A stretch of 6,439 nucleotides of DNA from JBLIOB01 sp047639575 (lineage in GTDB: Bacteria > Bacteroidota > Bacteroidia > Flavobacteriales_D > Parvicellaceae), in the NCBI GenBank assembly GCA_047639575.1, contig JBLIOB010000249.1, forward strand, positions 1 through 6,439, in the 5' to 3' direction. Below are positions 4,515-6,439 of the stretch, piece after piece (position 1 is the first letter of the stretch; the number at the start of each line of letters is the position of its first letter). The notes below the pieces were generated by a model, which was given only the letters and a program-made list of their open reading frames with translations, had not been told where the DNA came from and ran no database searches. The position numbers and the translations under genes were made by a program.

Positions 4515-4950
4515 CCAACGTAAGAAAAATAAACTCATAGCGAATAGCTATTTCGGGAGGAACAAGATTTGTTATTTTGTTTACACGCAATTAATAAAAG
4601 TTAAACCTGATAAATGCGCTATCAAAAACTTACAGTTTCATGACTCACTTGATTGGATTATGCCTGTCTATAAAGGCATCCATCTTTGGCACGAAAAACA
4701 CGATGACATCATTCCGTACAAAGGGAGAGAATTATATTTAACCATTAAAATGGCTGCGTCTGACTTAGATACGTTGGCTATTTTTGAAGGAGTATATGAA
4801 TGGATGCTTTGGAGGCAGACACTGCCTCACCACTATAGTAAAGAAAAAAAATGCCCACCTTGGATAATGGAAGAGATTGAGACTTGTAATAAATTGGAAT
4901 TGAAAAAAGAAGAAGCAAAGACAAAAATAATAGAACATGAAGAAGCCTGA
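4504..4950 (+). CDS. phage hypothetical protein, IAEFMG/WDWIMPV family, 148 aa
   Basis: ATG 4504 overlaps the upstream gene by 11 bases. No nearby later ATG keeps the conserved N-terminus. Residues 9-18 (NKLIANSYFG) correspond to the NKLIAEFMG-type start. Residues 45-59 (FHDSLDWIMPVYKGI) correspond to YHxSWDWLMPVVEKI. Residues 93-104 (IFEGVYEWMLWR) correspond to the C-terminal VYNAVVEFIKWYN helix. The order and spacing of all three elements match the common Bacteroidetes phage family of unknown function. The C-terminal 30 residues are charged and helical (KLELKKEEAKTKIIEHEEA). The neighbour at 3840 carries two of the three elements, so the pair probably arose by duplication and divergence. 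It overlaps the next gene by 14 bases. I know of no assigned biochemical role. Confidence 0.8.
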   Translation: MTTDQRKKNKLIANSYFGRNKICYFVYTQLIKVKPDKCAIKNLQFHDSLDWIMPVYKGIHLWHEKHDDIIPYKGRELYLTIKMAASDLDTLAIFEGVYEWMLWRQTLPHHYSKEKKCPPWIMEEIETCNKLELKKEEAKTKIIEHEEA

Positions 4951-5203
4951 GTTAATAACACCTGATAATTACAAGAAGTACATTGGTAAACGTGTATTCA
5001 TAGAAATAGTATGTTCTAAGTTTGGAATGATGTATCCTGATGAAAACTATCTAATCGGAATTAAAGATGGTTGTTGGCAGTTTAAAAGCGATGAAGTAGA
5101 TACCGAAGATCAAATCTGGGAATCTCCCATAGAAGACGATGACTGTGATACCTGCTTATGGGATTACGATCATTACGTGGACTTCTACGATCACACAACC
5201 TAG
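4937..5203 (+). CDS. small acidic hypothetical protein, 88 aa
   Basis: ATG 4937 lies within the end of the previous gene (14-base overlap), and the frame ends in TAG 5201-5203. The N-terminal half (ELITPDNYKKYIGKRVFIEI) looks like a short beta-rich domain with GIKDGCWQFKSDEV. The C-terminal third is strongly acidic (EDDDCDTCLWDYDHYVDFYD), with aspartates interleaved with aromatics and a C70-DT-C73 pair. A strongly acidic small phage protein could mimic DNA to block host DNA-binding proteins, or could bind metal, but this is speculation. I do not recognise the family. Its stop codon shares a base with the GTG start of the DUF2493 gene. Confidence 0.72.
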   Translation: MKKPELITPDNYKKYIGKRVFIEIVCSKFGMMYPDENYLIGIKDGCWQFKSDEVDTEDQIWESPIEDDDCDTCLWDYDHYVDFYDHTT

Positions 5204-5586
5204 TGGAATCATTTAAAGTCATTATAGCAGGTGGTCGCCACTTCTTTGATTATGCTATCGTCAAGCGCGTATGCGATCACATGTTAAAGGATCGTAAAGC
5301 AGGTACTATTGAGATTGTTAGTGGAACTTGTCGAGGTGCAGACAAACTTGGTGAGCGTTATGCCAAAGAAAATGGATATCCCGTCAAACCTTTCCCTGCT
5401 GAATGGAATAAGCTAGGCAAGAGCGCAGGACACATCCGAAATGAGCAAATGGCTAACTATAGTGATGCACTCATATCATTCTGGGATGGAAAGAGCAGTG
5501 GGACTAAAGACATGATAAGTTTAGCTAGGAAACACGAACTCAAAATAAAGGTAGAACTAGTTACCTACACACCACCTAAGAAATAA
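5203..5586 (+). CDS. DUF2493 family protein, SLOG (YspA-like) nucleotide-binding fold, 127 aa
   Basis: I place the start at GTG 5203 (read as M-ESFKVIIAGG), which overlaps the previous stop as TAGTG. ATG 5158 is the other option. It would add 15 residues read out of frame through the upstream gene, whereas family members begin close to the KVIIAGGR strand. Visible family motifs are GGRHFFD (10-16), SGTCRGADKLGERYAKENG (40-58) with the SGxxxGAD loop, FPAEWNKLGKSAGHIRNEQM (64-83), and WDGKSSGT (94-101). This is the Rossmann-like SLOG fold (DUF2493/YspA group), predicted to bind nucleotides or nucleotide-derived ligands and common in phages. The substrate is unknown. The length is normal for a stand-alone domain. 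It is the last gene before promoter copy 2. Confidence 0.9.
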   Translation: MESFKVIIAGGRHFFDYAIVKRVCDHMLKDRKAGTIEIVSGTCRGADKLGERYAKENGYPVKPFPAEWNKLGKSAGHIRNEQMANYSDALISFWDGKSSGTKDMISLARKHELKIKVELVTYTPPKK

Positions 5587-5593
5587 AAGATTA

Positions 5594-5611
5594 ATTATTT
5601 TAAAGAATAAT
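5594..5611. promoter_or_regulatory. putative operator dyad upstream of promoter copy 2
   Basis: ATTATT (5594-5599), TTAAAG and AATAAT (5606-5611) repeat the dyad of copy 1 exactly, at the same distance from the -7 element. Here the site is intergenic, so its conservation cannot be due to coding constraint. It may be an activator or repressor site, or an AT-rich promoter enhancer. Confidence 0.45.
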
Positions 5612-5642
5612 GTAACCCGTATTAGTTTTCTGCGTATATTTG
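5611..5642 (+). promoter_or_regulatory. Bacteroidetes-type promoter, copy 2
   Basis: TATATTTG at 5635-5642 is an exact TAnnTTTG -7 element. The upstream box TGTAACCCG (5611-5619) replaces a normal -33 TTTG, and its spacing to the -7 element is the same as in copy 1. It should transcribe the gene at 5716 and possibly those beyond. Transcription is expected to start near 5647-5650. Confidence 0.75.
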
Positions 5643-5650
5643 AATTGTAA

Positions 5651-5701
5651 GTTCAAAACGAACGCAACAAAAAAGGGAAAGTCGTACCCTATGTTAACGA
5701 C
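5651..5701 (+). promoter_or_regulatory. structured 5' leader with possible pseudoknot, copy 2
   Basis: The hairpin GTTC (5651-5654) with GAAC (5660-5663) keeps its arms although its loop (AAAAC) differs from copy 1. It is followed by the interlocking stems AGGG (5674-5677) with CCCT (5687-5690) and GTCGT (5681-5685) with ACGAC (5697-5701). An ATG inside it (5691) opens only a five-codon frame, MLTTH, ending in TAA 5706-5708 just before the gene start at 5716. That frame could be incidental or a tiny upstream ORF. Confidence 0.5.
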
Positions 5702-5715
5702 ACATTAAGATCAAA

Positions 5716-6036
5716 ATGAATAAAGAAATCACAACACCAGTAGTAGGAATGGGAGCTAGTTACGGAGCAGGAGCGGATTCATATCCTGCAACAATTGTAG
5801 AAGTGTCTCCAAACGGAAAGACATTGTTTATAACAGACGATAGCTACAGAGCTACTAAAGACTCTGACCACTACACAAATCAAGCCTACGTATACACCTC
5901 CAACATGGATGCACCTAAAAAATGTTACACCCTTCGAAAGAACGGCAGATGGATTCCTAAAGGAGTGCCAATCAGCGCAGGATACACTGCCCTTAGTATC
6001 GGACACCGAAGATATTATCAAGACCCTCATTTTTAA
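5716..6036 (+). CDS. conserved phage hypothetical protein, 106 aa
   Basis: ATG 5716 follows the A-rich TTAAGATCAAA and the conserved leader, so the start is well placed. Residues 9-33 read VVGMGASYGAGADSYPATIV then EVSPNG. Residues 70-83 read CYTLRKNGRWIPKG, and the end carries ALSIGHRRYYQDPHF. The G-x-x-SDxYPATVVEVS-GK start together with TLRKNGRW-x-KG and a terminal R-x-YYDP-F are hallmarks of a family of small uncharacterised proteins. I recognise this family from many phages and some bacteria. It is predicted to be a compact beta-rich domain, with no membrane segment and no obvious catalytic residues. It has its own promoter copy upstream and two hairpins immediately downstream, so it may be transcribed alone and at a high level. 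The function is unknown. Confidence 0.85.
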   Translation: MNKEITTPVVGMGASYGAGADSYPATIVEVSPNGKTLFITDDSYRATKDSDHYTNQAYVYTSNMDAPKKCYTLRKNGRWIPKGVPISAGYTALSIGHRRYYQDPHF

Positions 6037-6058
6037 TTCCTTGCTTTTTAAAAATGAG
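6026..6058 (+). terminator. AT-rich hairpin at the end of the 5716 gene
   Basis: CTCATTTTTAA (6026-6036) and TTAAAAATGAG (6048-6058) form a perfect 11-base inverted repeat around an 11-base loop. The left arm includes the last codons and TAA stop of the gene. The stem is weak in GC and is not followed by a T run on this strand, so it may aid termination, protect the 3' end or be a processing signal. Confidence 0.45.
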
Positions 6059-6059
6059 A

Positions 6060-6095
6060 ACCAAACCTCACTGTTAATCGCAGTGGGGATTTGGT
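6060..6095 (+). terminator. strong terminator-like hairpin
   Basis: ACCAAACCTCACTG (6060-6073) pairs with CAGTGGGGATTTGGT (6081-6095) around a 7-base loop TTAATCG. This gives 14 base pairs (one G-T wobble) with a single bulged A. It lies in the 76-base gap after the 5716 gene and starts one base after the preceding hairpin. No long T tract follows (GGTAAAAG), so it is an imperfect intrinsic terminator. An mRNA-stabilising or processing structure is the alternative. Confidence 0.6.
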
Positions 6096-6112
6096 GGTAA
6101 AAGACATTAGTT

Positions 6113-6379
6113 ATGACAACAGTAAGAGGAAAATTGGAAGAGATGCTTATAGAGCGCGGAATGTTTGACACGCAAGCGGAAGCAGTTATGGACTTAGCTA
6201 TCCCCAAGATGGATGACGTAGTTGAGAACTACAACTTCACTTGGGATACAGACAGCAATGAGTATCCACAGGTGATCTACAATGTTTTGTTCTCTACAGT
6301 AAAGGAAACAGCTCTCGAATGGATTAATACTAACAAGCCACAAGCATGGTACAAGCCAATGTTTGAAGCAGTAAAATAG
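6113..6379 (+). CDS. conserved phage hypothetical protein, 88 aa
   Basis: ATG 6113 opens an 88-residue frame, 17 bases after the downstream arm of the strong hairpin. Residues 1-30 (VRGKLEEMLIERGMFDTQAE and VMDLAIP) are helical. Residues 42-53 (FTWDTDSNEYPQ) form a short turn. Residues 54-88 (VIYNVLFSTVKETALEWINT then NKPQAWYKPMFEAVK) form a second helix with a conserved-looking tail. The ERGMF-x-x-QA-x-x-VM, EYP and ALEWI-x-x-NKPQAWYKPMF elements recall a widespread family of small phage proteins without known function. There are no membrane segments or metal sites. It may depend on readthrough of the upstream hairpins from promoter copy 2, since no separate TAnnTTTG element is visible in the gap. 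Confidence 0.85.
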   Translation: MTTVRGKLEEMLIERGMFDTQAEAVMDLAIPKMDDVVENYNFTWDTDSNEYPQVIYNVLFSTVKETALEWINTNKPQAWYKPMFEAVK

Positions 6380-6384
6380 AAGAT

Positions 6385-6439
6385 ATGGAAATAGGAGAAA
6401 CTAAAATTGAAAGAGGATTGTTTAAGCAGAACAAGAATG
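6385..6439 (+). CDS. 5' end of a hypothetical protein (partial, cut by window end)
   Basis: ATG 6385, five bases after the previous stop and preceded by AGAAGAT, opens a frame that runs to the window edge with 18 complete codons (MEIGETKIERGLFKQNKN). There is too little sequence for a family call. Spacing and direction match the operon, and the charged start is compatible with a soluble phage protein. The true length lies beyond this window. Confidence 0.55.
   Translation, partial: MEIGETKIERGLFKQNKN

Larger units (their letters stand above)
5592..5702 (+). repeat. promoter-leader repeat, copy 2
   Basis: This is the second copy of the regulatory repeat at 1333-1446, lying in the 129-base gap between the DUF2493 gene and the gene at 5716. 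Identical blocks are 5592-5621, 5633-5646 and 5669-5702. The part corresponding to the end of a gene in copy 1 is non-coding here. Only the A-tract (six A residues against ten) and the bases around the 5' hairpin differ in length. The gene start follows 14 bases after the pseudoknot arm (13 in copy 1). Confidence 0.85.

Noticed and set aside
5017..5024. TAAGTTTG, an exact TAnnTTTG match
   Set aside because: It lies inside the 4937 gene, with neither the conserved upstream box nor an appropriately placed downstream gene start. An eight-base degenerate match is expected by chance in AT-rich DNA.
5909..6100. 63-residue + frame covering the end of the 5716 gene and both hairpins
   Set aside because: It overlaps the conserved KNGRW part of the 5716 gene in another frame and runs through the structured non-coding gap.
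5779..6207. 142-residue open frame on the - strand
   Set aside because: It spans two + strand genes and the hairpin region. The + strand proteins match conserved phage patterns, and the reverse product has no motif.
1..6439. CRISPR array, tRNA or rRNA genes, insertion sequence, toxin-antitoxin pair
   Set aside because: No regularly spaced repeats, no tRNA cloverleaf-like CCA-proximal or T-arm signature noticed, no transposase or terminal inverted repeats, and no recognisable toxin or antitoxin motif in any frame.

Overview
This window looks like part of a tailed-phage genome (or a prophage or phage-like element) whose host belongs to the Bacteroidetes, most likely a flavobacterium-type host. 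The evidence is as follows. All genes are on the + strand, are small (48 to 224 residues) and are packed with 1 to 14 base overlaps (ATGA, TAATG and TAGTG junctions). Base composition is AT-rich. Shine-Dalgarno sites are largely absent and start codons are preceded by A-rich sequence. Two promoters carry the Bacteroidetes -7 element TAnnTTTG (TATATTTG in both). Several products resemble small uncharacterised proteins that I associate with Bacteroidetes phages. There is no structural, packaging, polymerase or integrase gene, so this is an accessory (probably early or middle) gene block. No gene was found on the - strand.

Layout. 1-1351: the 3' end of one gene, then five small genes (one single-span membrane protein, four soluble hypothetical proteins). 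1333-1458: regulatory block copy 1 (dyad, conserved upstream box, TATATTTG promoter, structured A-rich leader). 1459-5586: a tight run of nine genes that copy 1 probably transcribes. It contains a member of a phage family with an IAEFMG motif, two hypothetical proteins joined by ATGA overlaps, a small Fis-type helix-turn-helix protein, a basic protein, a lipoprotein or membrane-anchored protein, two adjacent genes that share the same motif pair (one with a C-terminal zinc ribbon), an acidic protein and a SLOG-fold DUF2493 protein. 5592-5702: regulatory block copy 2, nearly the same as copy 1. 5716-6036: a conserved phage hypothetical gene, followed by two back-to-back hairpins (6026-6095). 6113-6379: another phage hypothetical gene. 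6385 to the end: the start of a further gene.

The most unusual feature is the duplicated promoter-leader. Two loci 4.26 kb apart keep the same dyad, upstream box, -7 element, 5' hairpin and a 34-base identical leader segment. That segment can fold as a compact H-type pseudoknot ending 13-14 bases before the start codon, while the two downstream proteins are unrelated. This points to a phage regulon with shared transcriptional and possibly translational control. The two copies also settle start-codon choices. Functional assignments are otherwise thin: only the DUF2493/SLOG, HTH, zinc-ribbon and lipobox calls rest on motifs visible in the sequence. The rest are named by resemblance to phage families recalled from memory, without a database search.
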